From: Pseudomonas fluorescens
GTDB lineage: Bacteria > Pseudomonadota > Gammaproteobacteria > Pseudomonadales > Pseudomonadaceae
Assembly (NCBI RefSeq): GCF_902498065.1
Contig: NZ_CABVIR010000010.1
Coordinates: 147,299 to 211,298 of the forward strand
DNA length: 64,000 nt
Reading direction: 5' to 3'
Made by a program: the position numbers and the translations under genes. The notes below the pieces were generated by a model that was given only the letters and a program-made list of their open reading frames with translations, was not told the DNA's origin and did not search any database. The stretch's first letter is position 1. Each line of letters opens with the position of its first letter. Of this stretch, positions 24,859 through 33,490 are shown one piece after another.

Positions 24859-26607
24859 CTAAGAAACCGCCGGCTGACTGTGCGGAAACAACAGATCCAC
24901 AAACCGCTCGGCCGTTGGCTGCGGTTCATGGTTGGCCAGCCCGGCGCGTTCATTGGCTTCGATAAACACGTATTGCGCTTGATCCGCCGCGAGCACCATC
25001 AGGTCGAGCCCGACCATCGGAATGTCCAGCGCTCGCGCCGCGCGTACGGCTGCGTCCACCAGTGTCGGATGCAGGATCGCCGTGACATCTTCAAGCACAC
25101 CGCCGGTATGAAGATTCGCCGTACGCCGTACGAACAAGTGTTCGCCCGCCGGCAGAATGCTGTTGTAGTCGTAACCGGCTGTCTGCACAGTGCGTTCGGT
25201 CTCGTGGTCCAGCGGGATTTTGCTTTCACCGCTGGTGGTCGCCTGACGTCGACGACTCTGGGCTTCGATCAGCGCGCCGATGGAATGCTGACCGTCGCCG
25301 ACCACTTCGGCCGGCCGACGAATCGCCGCCGCCACCACCTCAAACCCGATCACCAGAATCCGCAGATCAAGGCCTTCATGAAAGCTTTCCAGCAGCACAC
25401 GGCTGTCGAATTGGCGGGCTGATTCAATGGCTTGCTGGACGTCTTCGATGGTCCGCAAATCCACCGCCACCCCTTGTCCCTGTTCGCCATCCAGCGGTTT
25501 GACCACGACCCGCTCGTGCTCGTCGAGAAACGCCAGATTGTCATCGGCGTTGCCGGCCAGTTGCTGGGTCGGCAGATTCAGCCCGGCTGCCTTCAACACC
25601 TTGTGCGTCAGGCTTTTGTCCTGGCACAGGCTCATGCTGATGGCGCTGGTCAGGTCACTCAGTGACTCCCGGCAACGTACCCGCCGCCCGCCGTGGCTGA
25701 GGGTAAACATCCCGGCCTCGGCATCATCGACCTGCACATCGATGCCGCGACGATGGGCTTCCTCGACGATGATCCGCGCGTAGGGGTTGAACTCGGCTTC
25801 AGGGCCGGGGCCGAGAAACAACGGTTGATTGATGCCGTTCTTGCGTTTGATCGCAAAGGTCGACAGGTTGCGAAAGCCAAGCTTGGCGTAAAGACCTTTC
25901 GCCTGGCGATTGTCGTGCAGCACGGACAGGTCCAGGTAACTCAGCCCACGGCTCATGAAGTGTTCGATCAGATGCCGCACCAACACTTCGCCGACGCCGG
26001 GCCGCGAACAGTGCGGATCGACCGCCAGGCACCAGAGGCTGCTGCCGTTCTCCGGATCGTTGAACGCCTTGTGATGATTGAGGCCCATAACACTGCCGAT
26101 GACCGCGCCGCTGTCCTCGTCCTCGGCCAGCCAATACACCGGGCCGCCCAGATGACGCGGGGTCAGCAGGCTGGCGTCGATCGGCAACATGCCGCGTGCC
26201 TGATACAACTGATTGATCGCCTGCCAGTCCGCATCGCTTTGCGCACGACGAATGCGAAAGCCGCGAAACACGCGGGTTGCCTGCCGGTAATCGCTGAACC
26301 ACAACCGCAAGGTGTCCGACGGATCAAGAAACAACTGTGCCGGCTCCAGCCCCAGCACTTGCTGGGGCGCGGCGACATACAGGGCGATGTCGCGCTCGCC
26401 CGGCTGCTCATTGAGCAATTCCTGGGCGAGGCTCGCCGGATCGGGGAATGTATGGCCGATCAGCAACCGGCCCCAGCCGCAATGCACGGCAATCGGTGCG
26501 GCGCCCAGTTCACTGCCGTCTTCGGCCAGGCGCGCCTGCAAGCGTTCGTAAGAGGGCGCCTGACCGCGCAACAAGCGTTGGCTATACGCCGTGGCGTGAG
26601 GTTTCAT
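24859..26607 (-). CDS. ngs: N-acetylglutaminylglutamine synthetase
   Basis: 582-residue two-domain enzyme that builds the N-acetylated Gln-Gln backbone of the osmoprotectant NAGGN. The N-terminal part (about 90-300) is a GNAT acetyltransferase (LWCLAVDPHCSRPGVGEVLV is the acetyl-CoA motif). The C-terminal part (about 300-575) is an ATP-grasp ligase (VVKPLDGEQGQGVAVDL, DIPMVGLDLMV). The ATG is three bases after the stop of the amidotransferase gene, so the two are coupled. Confidence 0.93.
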   Translation of the reverse strand: MKPHATAYSQRLLRGQAPSYERLQARLAEDGSELGAAPIAVHCGWGRLLIGHTFPDPASLAQELLNEQPGERDIALYVAAPQQVLGLEPAQLFLDPSDTLRLWFSDYRQATRVFRGFRIRRAQSDADWQAINQLYQARGMLPIDASLLTPRHLGGPVYWLAEDEDSGAVIGSVMGLNHHKAFNDPENGSSLWCLAVDPHCSRPGVGEVLVRHLIEHFMSRGLSYLDLSVLHDNRQAKGLYAKLGFRNLSTFAIKRKNGINQPLFLGPGPEAEFNPYARIIVEEAHRRGIDVQVDDAEAGMFTLSHGGRRVRCRESLSDLTSAISMSLCQDKSLTHKVLKAAGLNLPTQQLAGNADDNLAFLDEHERVVVKPLDGEQGQGVAVDLRTIEDVQQAIESARQFDSRVLLESFHEGLDLRILVIGFEVVAAAIRRPAEVVGDGQHSIGALIEAQSRRRQATTSGESKIPLDHETERTVQTAGYDYNSILPAGEHLFVRRTANLHTGGVLEDVTAILHPTLVDAAVRAARALDIPMVGLDLMVLAADQAQYVFIEANERAGLANHEPQPTAERFVDLLFPHSQPAVS

Positions 26608-26610
26608 CGA

Positions 26611-28383
26611 TCAGATTCCTTGTTCACTGAGCCACAGGTTCAGTGCCGCCAATTGCCACAGCTTGGAGCCGCGCAACGGGGTCAATTGGCCTTGTGGATC
26701 GGTCAGCAAACGGTCGAGCATCGCCGGGTTGAACAGGCCGCGATCCTGGCTCGGGTCCAGCAGCAGTTCGCGCACCCAGTTCAGCGTGTTGCCCTGCAAA
26801 TGCTTGAGGCCCGGCACCGGGAAGTAGCCTTTCTTGCGGTCGATGACTTCGCTCGGAATCACCAATCGCGCGGCTTCTTTCAGCACTTGCTTGCCGCCGT
26901 CCGGCAGTTTGAATTTGCCCGGCACCCGCGCTGACAATTCCACCAGGCGATAGTCGAGAAACGGCGTGCGCGCCTCCAGGCCCCAGGCCATGGTCATGTT
27001 GTCGACGCGTTTGACCGGGTCGTCCACCAGCATCACCGTGCTGTCCAGACGCAAGGCTTTATCCACCGCTGCATCGGCGCCGGGCTGTGCGAAATGTTCC
27101 TTCACGAAGTCGCCGGCGGCGTCATTCGCGGTCAGCCATTTCGGCTGTACGGTGGCGGCGTAATCCTCGTAGCTGCGGTCGAAAAACGCCTCGCGGTACG
27201 CCGCGTACGGATCGGCCGCGCCATCGACCTGTGGATACCAGTGATAACCGGCAAACAGTTCGTCGGCACCCTGGCCGCTTTGTACCACTTTGCAGTGCTT
27301 GGCCACTTCGCGGGACAACAGATAGAAAGCGATGCAGTCATGGCTGACCATCGGCTCGCTCATCGCGCGGAAAGCTGCGGGCAGTTGCTCGATGATCTCC
27401 TTTTCGTCGATGCGCAGTTGATGGTGTTGCGTGTTGTAGTGTTTGGCGATCAGGTCCGAGTACTGGAACTCGTCACCGCGTTCGCCGCCGGCGTCCTGGA
27501 AACCGATGGAGAAGGTCGACAGGTTTTCCACGCCAACCTCACGCAACAGACCGACGAGCAGGCTCGAATCGACACCGCCCGAGAGCAGCACGCCGACGTC
27601 CACGGCCGCCCGTTGACGGATCGCCACGGCATCGCGGGTGCTGTCGAGTACGCGGTCGCGCCAGTCTTCGAGGGTCAGATTGAGCTCGTCGGCGCGTGGA
27701 CCGTAGGGCAGGGTCCACCAGGTTTTCTGCTCGGTGGTGCCATCCGCTTCGATGCGCATCCAGGTGGCGGGTGGCAGCTTTTCAATGCCGGCCAGCAAGG
27801 TGCGCGGCGCCGGGACCACCGCGTGGAAGTTCAGGTAATGATTGAGCGCCACCGGGTCGAGGATCGGGTTGATGTCGCCGCCCTTGAGCAACGCCGGCAG
27901 CGCCGAAGCAAAGCGCAGGCGCTGGCCGGTGCGCGACAGGTACAGCGGCTTCACGCCGAGACGGTCACGGGCGATGAACAGGCGCTTGGCGTCGCGCTCC
28001 CAGATGGCGAAGGCGAACATGCCATTGAGCTTGGGCAACAGCGCTTCGCCCCAGGCGTGATAGCCCTTGAGCAGCACTTCGGTGTCGCCGCCGGAATAGA
28101 AGGCGTAACCGAGGCTTTCGAGCTCGGTGCGCAGTTCCGGAAAGTTGTAGATCGCGCCGTTGAAGGCGAGGGACAGGCCCAGTTGATTGTCGACCATCGG
28201 CTGCGCCGAGCCGTCTGACAGGTCCATGATTTTCAGGCGACGATGGCCCAGGGCAATCGGCCCCTGGCTGTGAAAGCCCCACGCATCAGGGCCGCGAGGC
28301 GCCAGGTGATGGGTGATTCGTTCAACGGCTGCAAGGTCCGCAGGTTGATGATCAAAGCGTAACTCGCCAGCTAATCCGCACAT
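26611..28383 (-). CDS. asnO: N-acetylglutaminylglutamine amidotransferase (asparagine-synthase-like)
   Basis: 590-residue glutamine-dependent amidotransferase that forms the terminal amide of NAGGN. It starts MCGLAGEL, so Cys2 becomes the N-terminal nucleophile of the class II glutaminase after Met removal; this fixes the start at 28383 rather than at the longer frame start 28419. The synthetase domain shows the PP-loop LLSGGVDSSLL (about 255-265) and SGQGADELFAGY. First gene of the asnO-ngs-peptidase operon, induced by osmotic stress in other pseudomonads. Confidence 0.95.
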   Translation of the reverse strand: MCGLAGELRFDHQPADLAAVERITHHLAPRGPDAWGFHSQGPIALGHRRLKIMDLSDGSAQPMVDNQLGLSLAFNGAIYNFPELRTELESLGYAFYSGGDTEVLLKGYHAWGEALLPKLNGMFAFAIWERDAKRLFIARDRLGVKPLYLSRTGQRLRFASALPALLKGGDINPILDPVALNHYLNFHAVVPAPRTLLAGIEKLPPATWMRIEADGTTEQKTWWTLPYGPRADELNLTLEDWRDRVLDSTRDAVAIRQRAAVDVGVLLSGGVDSSLLVGLLREVGVENLSTFSIGFQDAGGERGDEFQYSDLIAKHYNTQHHQLRIDEKEIIEQLPAAFRAMSEPMVSHDCIAFYLLSREVAKHCKVVQSGQGADELFAGYHWYPQVDGAADPYAAYREAFFDRSYEDYAATVQPKWLTANDAAGDFVKEHFAQPGADAAVDKALRLDSTVMLVDDPVKRVDNMTMAWGLEARTPFLDYRLVELSARVPGKFKLPDGGKQVLKEAARLVIPSEVIDRKKGYFPVPGLKHLQGNTLNWVRELLLDPSQDRGLFNPAMLDRLLTDPQGQLTPLRGSKLWQLAALNLWLSEQGI

Positions 28384-28679
28384 AAAGTCCTTACCGGTTT
28401 TTCCGTTGGGGAGGGTCAATCGATACCCGGCTAAAACGACGGGTACTCAGAAACTGACCCGCTGGGATCGTGGGAGTTTTAGATCGATAAGTAATAAGCA
28501 GGCGTCGCGGGGGGAACGGCAGCCGAGGCAGAAATGCGTACTGCTGTGGTGGTAATTATTGATGTGATGCATAGGAGTAGCTGTTGGGATGCACGCTCAT
28601 TCGACCCGGTATTCGAGTTATTAAATGCCTGTCGAGCTTCATAAACTGAGGTTCTCTCAACGCAATAAGGATATTGCTC
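28384..28679. other. 296-bp divergent promoter region
   Basis: Lies between asnO (minus) and the giant NEL-domain gene (plus). It is more AT-rich than its flanks, without a clear palindrome or gene. AAGGATATTGCTC before 28680 is the ribosome site of the downstream gene. Confidence 0.5.
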
Positions 28680-31600
28680 ATGCTGGCTACGACTTCCAAA
28701 ACTGCTCCCGTGGTGGTGCCAATGACATTGGCCCAACTTCTCGAAGCGTTGTTGGAGCACACAGGTGACCTGGACAAGGCGCTCGTATTGCAAGCGTCTG
28801 TTCCGCAATGGTTGGCGACGGCGGACCTGAATGGGGTGCAGGCGCTGAAGGCTGGGTTCGAGCAGTCTTTTGCTGCCCAAGGCAAAGTCACGGAGGCGCT
28901 CAAAAAGCTCAAGCCGCTGGATGAGTTCTGCAAAGAGCAACTGACCGGGTTCCTCAAGGGCAAATGGACGATCGATTTCGACGTCGAGCGGGACACGCTG
29001 GACATCACCAAAAAAATCTACACCTCAACAGGTGTGCTTCCGGTCTTTGGAGCCAAGGAGAGAGAAACGACCACCTCACGCAGCCTGCTCCAGGCGGCCA
29101 TGGAAAACTTCACCTCCGGGGAAGCGCGGAGCGGCGGTATTCCGGACTCGGTAGTTCGAATCAATAAACAGGCGCAATCAGGCGCTGAAACAACCCCTGA
29201 AAAATTCGCCGCACTCTGTCGTGAACTCGACCTCGGTGCCCGCTATCAGCGCCATATCGAGGAGGCCTTGGCATTGCCGGCCAGACCCGCAAGGGGTGCG
29301 CCTGCCGATGATCGGGCCAGCGTCGCGGACATCCGGCGGTTGAAGGTGCTGGACTTGCGAGTCGCCCTCCACATGGCCTCCCCGAAAAAGAACATCACGC
29401 CCGCGGTCTACACGATGCTGCTGAGTGTGATCGATCAGGATCTCCCGGCAGCTCAAACCCGGGGCGCGCTGTTTGATGGCGGGCCGGTGCATTGGCAGGG
29501 CTTGATGATTCAGGACTCCTGCATTTGTGGAGCGCTGGTATTTACCAAAGTCTCCATCGATACCGAGCCGAAGGCCCGGTGTGTGGTTTACATGCCGAAC
29601 GAACCCCGACGACCGCTGTATGAATACGCCTCGCTGGATGAATTCAAGGTCTACCTGACCCTTCATTTGCAAAGCAAACGCTATCGAAAAACTTTCGCCG
29701 AGCAGTACCTGCACGGCCACGATAAAACCGGGTTTTTTACCCGGTTTGACAAGAGCAGGACCTTGGGCACGCTCGCTGCCGCTCCCGCCGACACGTGCCT
29801 TGGCGATTTTTTCTTCAGTACGTTTGTCCGTACGACTCAAAAAGACGCACGGGTGCTTGCCGTGCCGACTGAAGATGTCGATGAGCAACAACGGGAAAAA
29901 ACCGTTCAGGCATTGCTCGACGGTGGTCTTCTATTGCTGAACGCCGCCGCTTTTTTTGTACCGGTGATTGGCCAATTCATGCTGGCTGCGGCGGTCGTCG
30001 ACATCGTCAGTGAGGTTTATGAAGGTGTGGCTGACTGGACGCATGGCGAGCGGGCCCAGGCGCTGTCCCATTTACTGAGTGTCGTGGAAAACGTCGCTCA
30101 ACTGGCAACGTTTGCCGTCGGCGGAAAAATCATCGCGACAGCTATCGGTAAGGGCGCGAAGACGCAGGAGGCATTTTTCGACGGTTTCGAAGCCATCACT
30201 CGCGTTGATGGCAAAGCAAGGTTATGGAAACCCGTCCTCGAACCCTATAAACAGGCCACCGCTCTGCCAGTCGACGTGCAACCTGATTCGCAAGGGCTTT
30301 ACCGGCATGCCGGACAGACGTCGATCGTCATGGAGGGCGCGACCTATCGCGTCACCCGCAACGCCGCAGGATCGGCATGGACCCTCAATCATCCTGTGCG
30401 CACGGACGCCTTTGCGCCTGCCGTCGAGCGAAATGTGGACGGTGGCTGGCGGCATGCCTATGAGCATGCGCACGAGTGGCGCGACGGCGCTTATGCGTTG
30501 GGGCGCACGGATCCGCGTTTGAGCGATCTCGGCAGTGATCTGGACGCGATTGCCGACATCACTGGCATGACGCCTGACACGTTGCATCAGCTCCATGAAA
30601 GCCACCTCAAGCTACCGCAGCGGCTGAATGATTGTGTCGAGCGTTTCAGGATTGACCGGCGCATCACCGCAATGGTCGCGGCAATGGAACGGGGAGAGAC
30701 CGCGAACAAGGACTTCATTCAGGAGCAACTGCATACACTGCCGAGGCTGCCCGGCTGGCCGGTCGAGCGCTTCATTGAAGTACGAAACGAGCAGGACCAG
30801 GTCGTTTCCCGCTTCCCCGACACCGCGTCCCACGATGATGACGTCAACAGCGTGCAGGTCTCTGAGTCGGCTCTGGATTCGGGGACACTGCTCGATGCCG
30901 TTATCAGTGGACTCTATCCGGCAGAAGTGGAGGGCATCGTGGGTCGCACGACCACTGAATCGAAATCGCAGCTGCTGGCAAAGAAGATCGCGACAACGCT
31001 CAAGCACAATCGCCAGCCGCTGTTTCAGTGGCGCTATAAAACCTGGGACGGCACCGCCAGCGGAGATGTGGCGATACTGCGCGAACACGCCGCAGACCTG
31101 CCCACACAGGTATGTCAGGAGTTGCTGGATAACGCCTCTGGCAGGGATCGCAGTTTTTTGCGTGACCGCAAAATCCTTGGAATGGATCTCGCCGGGCAGG
31201 TCAGTGAGGCTCAGGTGCAGATCAGGCAGGACCGTGCGCTCACCGGGTTGCATCTGCCGCAACTGGCCAATGCCGACACCGACAGACTGACCCTCGGGTT
31301 GATGGACAGGGTGCAAGGCTGGGATGACAGCTGTCGACTAGAAGTGCGACAGGGTTCAGCGACCGGCACCTTGCTGGACAGCGTGGGCGAAGCGGATGCG
31401 CAGTCGCCCGGGGTGATTGTCAAGACGCCCAGCGGGTATCAGGTCACCCAAACCAACGGCAATGTGTCTTCCACGCTGACCAGCGAGAGCCTGCTTCAGT
31501 CGATACTGGATGCATTGCCTGACAGCGCCCGCACACCTCTCACCGGCGACGATACGCTGGATGTCCCGACGTTACGATCACGGCTGTTGAGGGCCGCCGC

Positions 31601-33485
31601 TGGCGATCCGGCGCGGACCCGGCAAGTGCTACGGGGGGAGCGCAGTGATACACCCAGACACCTTTCTGTCTGTGTCCAGGCGGATCCTCCCGCAGCGGGC
31701 ACTTATGCAAGGGGCTTGATTCGTAAAGTCAGAAAGCTCTATCCGCTGTTCACGGATGCTCAGGTTTCGTCGTTTCTCGACAACGCCGGCACCACCCGGA
31801 TGCAACGAGTGAATCGAATCAAGGAGCTGCAGCAGCAACTGAAGAAACTGCTCGGCGTGTTGCACACCTGGCGTGACGATGAAGTGCAAATGAAGAAGCT
31901 GCCGGGGGCGCTCAACGATATCCGGGTCAGCCGTCGTCAGGTGGCCAATGCCATCGAAAACTGCTGGCGCCGGGTAACACGGCAAAATCCGCCTTCTACA
32001 ACGCTCGCGCTGGAGCACAACCCTGTAGGCCCCTTGCCAACGCTGACCGAACCGGATGTCGCCCATGTGCGCAGGCTTTCAATCAGGGACATGCAGGCGG
32101 GCGATGAACTGGCGTATTTCCTTAGACCGTTCAAAGGGTTGGTCACTCTGGAACTGGACCGCAATCAACTCACACGATTGCCTGAGGCGCTGTCGCACAT
32201 GCCCGACCTCCAGTACCTAAGCCTGCAGGGTAATCAGCTTCAACTGACTGAACACACCTTGCGCAAACTGGCCGACATGCGCAATTTGCGCACGTTGGGG
32301 CTGAGCGGCAATCGCTTGGGGGCCACGATTGATGTCAGCAAAATGCTCAATCTGAAAGAACTGCTCCTGCGCGATACGCACGCGACGGAACTGCCTGTCG
32401 GGCTTTCCCGCTTGCCGTATCTGGACTTCGTGGACCTGCGAGGAAACCAGATTCGGGAGTTGCCGCAATGGCTGTTCCAACTTCCTCAGCGATTCGCGCT
32501 GGCGATCAACCTGCGCCACAACCCCATCTCCGCGACGAGCCGAACATCGCTGGAGGCCTACCGGCGCCGTACGGGGATCGGGATGGGGCTGCTGCAGAGT
32601 GAAACGACGGTGTTCAATGATCAAAGGGCTCGAGACCTGTGGATGCCAAAACCGGTTGAAGAAACCTATGCCAGTCGTAATCGTGCATGGCTGGCGCTGA
32701 GGAACGAACCCCGAGCGAAAGAGTTCTTTGAACTGCTGGCAGAAGTCGGGAGCTCGGCGGATAGCCGCTTTGTGAACGAAGACATGACCCGGCGCGTCTG
32801 GAGTGTCATTGAGGCGACTCGGACGGACTCGGCGTTATGCACTCAATTGCTGTCGATGGCAGTGAAAGCCCATTGCGCTGATGACGCGGCGACGATCTTC
32901 AGTAACCTTGAGGTTGCCGTCGAGATCGACAGGGTGGTTCGACAGTCCGCCAATGCCCATGATCAGGCCGCTCGGCTGTTGAGACTTGGGCGAAGCCTGT
33001 TCCGTCTGGATTATCTTGGCAGAATTGCCGGGGAACAGGCCCAGGCCGATCCCGCGCTTGATGCGGTGGAAGTGGAGCTGGCTTATCGCACCGGCCTGGC
33101 CGACCGGCTCGAACTGGTCGGCCAGCCCCGGCATATGCGTTATGCAAAGCTGAGTGGCGTAAAGGCTAATGATTTGGAGGTTGCCTACAACAAGGTCATC
33201 GCCGCAGAAATCTCACCTGAACTATCGACTTACATCAGTGGCCGTACGTTCTGGAGCGACTTTTTGCGACAGCATCATGGCCAACAGTTCACCGACCTGA
33301 CGGCACCCTTTCACGTGCGGATGGAAACTGCCTTCGAAAATGAGGCGACACTTGGCGCGGACTATCGTCCGCAGGTTGACGGCATCGCCGATGAGTTGAA
33401 GCAAGCCGAGACTGCTTTGTTAAAGCGTCTGACCGAGGCGGCCATGACGGCTGACGAGTCAAGGACTTGCTTTGCGCTGGATTGA
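28680..33485 (+). CDS. giant LRR protein with C-terminal NEL E3 ubiquitin ligase domain
   Basis: 1601 residues. The N-terminal 1100 residues resemble the large helical dermonecrotic-toxin-like (DUF6543) region of Pseudomonas toxins and contain a hydrophobic segment at about 412-450 (GGLLLLNAAAFFVPVIGQFM). Leucine-rich repeats span about 1127-1285 (LVTLELDRNQLTRLPEAL, LQYLSLQGNQL, LRTLGLSGNRL, LDFVDLRGNQIRELP). From about 1315 the sequence follows the NEL domain of IpaH/SspH: C1399 in AHCADDAATIFSNLE is the catalytic Cys of the C-x-D motif, and LLRLGRSLFRLDYL and LSGVKANDLEVAY match conserved NEL helices. NEL enzymes ubiquitinate host proteins, so a eukaryotic target is likely. No signal peptide, chaperone or secretion gene is adjacent. 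The start is ATG 28680 after AAGGA. Confidence 0.9.
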   Translation: MLATTSKTAPVVVPMTLAQLLEALLEHTGDLDKALVLQASVPQWLATADLNGVQALKAGFEQSFAAQGKVTEALKKLKPLDEFCKEQLTGFLKGKWTIDFDVERDTLDITKKIYTSTGVLPVFGAKERETTTSRSLLQAAMENFTSGEARSGGIPDSVVRINKQAQSGAETTPEKFAALCRELDLGARYQRHIEEALALPARPARGAPADDRASVADIRRLKVLDLRVALHMASPKKNITPAVYTMLLSVIDQDLPAAQTRGALFDGGPVHWQGLMIQDSCICGALVFTKVSIDTEPKARCVVYMPNEPRRPLYEYASLDEFKVYLTLHLQSKRYRKTFAEQYLHGHDKTGFFTRFDKSRTLGTLAAAPADTCLGDFFFSTFVRTTQKDARVLAVPTEDVDEQQREKTVQALLDGGLLLLNAAAFFVPVIGQFMLAAAVVDIVSEVYEGVADWTHGERAQALSHLLSVVENVAQLATFAVGGKIIATAIGKGAKTQEAFFDGFEAITRVDGKARLWKPVLEPYKQATALPVDVQPDSQGLYRHAGQTSIVMEGATYRVTRNAAGSAWTLNHPVRTDAFAPAVERNVDGGWRHAYEHAHEWRDGAYALGRTDPRLSDLGSDLDAIADITGMTPDTLHQLHESHLKLPQRLNDCVERFRIDRRITAMVAAMERGETANKDFIQEQLHTLPRLPGWPVERFIEVRNEQDQVVSRFPDTASHDDDVNSVQVSESALDSGTLLDAVISGLYPAEVEGIVGRTTTESKSQLLAKKIATTLKHNRQPLFQWRYKTWDGTASGDVAILREHAADLPTQVCQELLDNASGRDRSFLRDRKILGMDLAGQVSEAQVQIRQDRALTGLHLPQLANADTDRLTLGLMDRVQGWDDSCRLEVRQGSATGTLLDSVGEADAQSPGVIVKTPSGYQVTQTNGNVSSTLTSESLLQSILDALPDSARTPLTGDDTLDVPTLRSRLLRAAAGDPARTRQVLRGERSDTPRHLSVCVQADPPAAGTYARGLIRKVRKLYPLFTDAQVSSFLDNAGTTRMQRVNRIKELQQQLKKLLGVLHTWRDDEVQMKKLPGALNDIRVSRRQVANAIENCWRRVTRQNPPSTTLALEHNPVGPLPTLTEPDVAHVRRLSIRDMQAGDELAYFLRPFKGLVTLELDRNQLTRLPEALSHMPDLQYLSLQGNQLQLTEHTLRKLADMRNLRTLGLSGNRLGATIDVSKMLNLKELLLRDTHATELPVGLSRLPYLDFVDLRGNQIRELPQWLFQLPQRFALAINLRHNPISATSRTSLEAYRRRTGIGMGLLQSETTVFNDQRARDLWMPKPVEETYASRNRAWLALRNEPRAKEFFELLAEVGSSADSRFVNEDMTRRVWSVIEATRTDSALCTQLLSMAVKAHCADDAATIFSNLEVAVEIDRVVRQSANAHDQAARLLRLGRSLFRLDYLGRIAGEQAQADPALDAVEVELAYRTGLADRLELVGQPRHMRYAKLSGVKANDLEVAYNKVIAAEISPELSTYISGRTFWSDFLRQHHGQQFTDLTAPFHVRMETAFENEATLGADYRPQVDGIADELKQAETALLKRLTEAAMTADESRTCFALD

Positions 33486-33490
33486 GCGCC

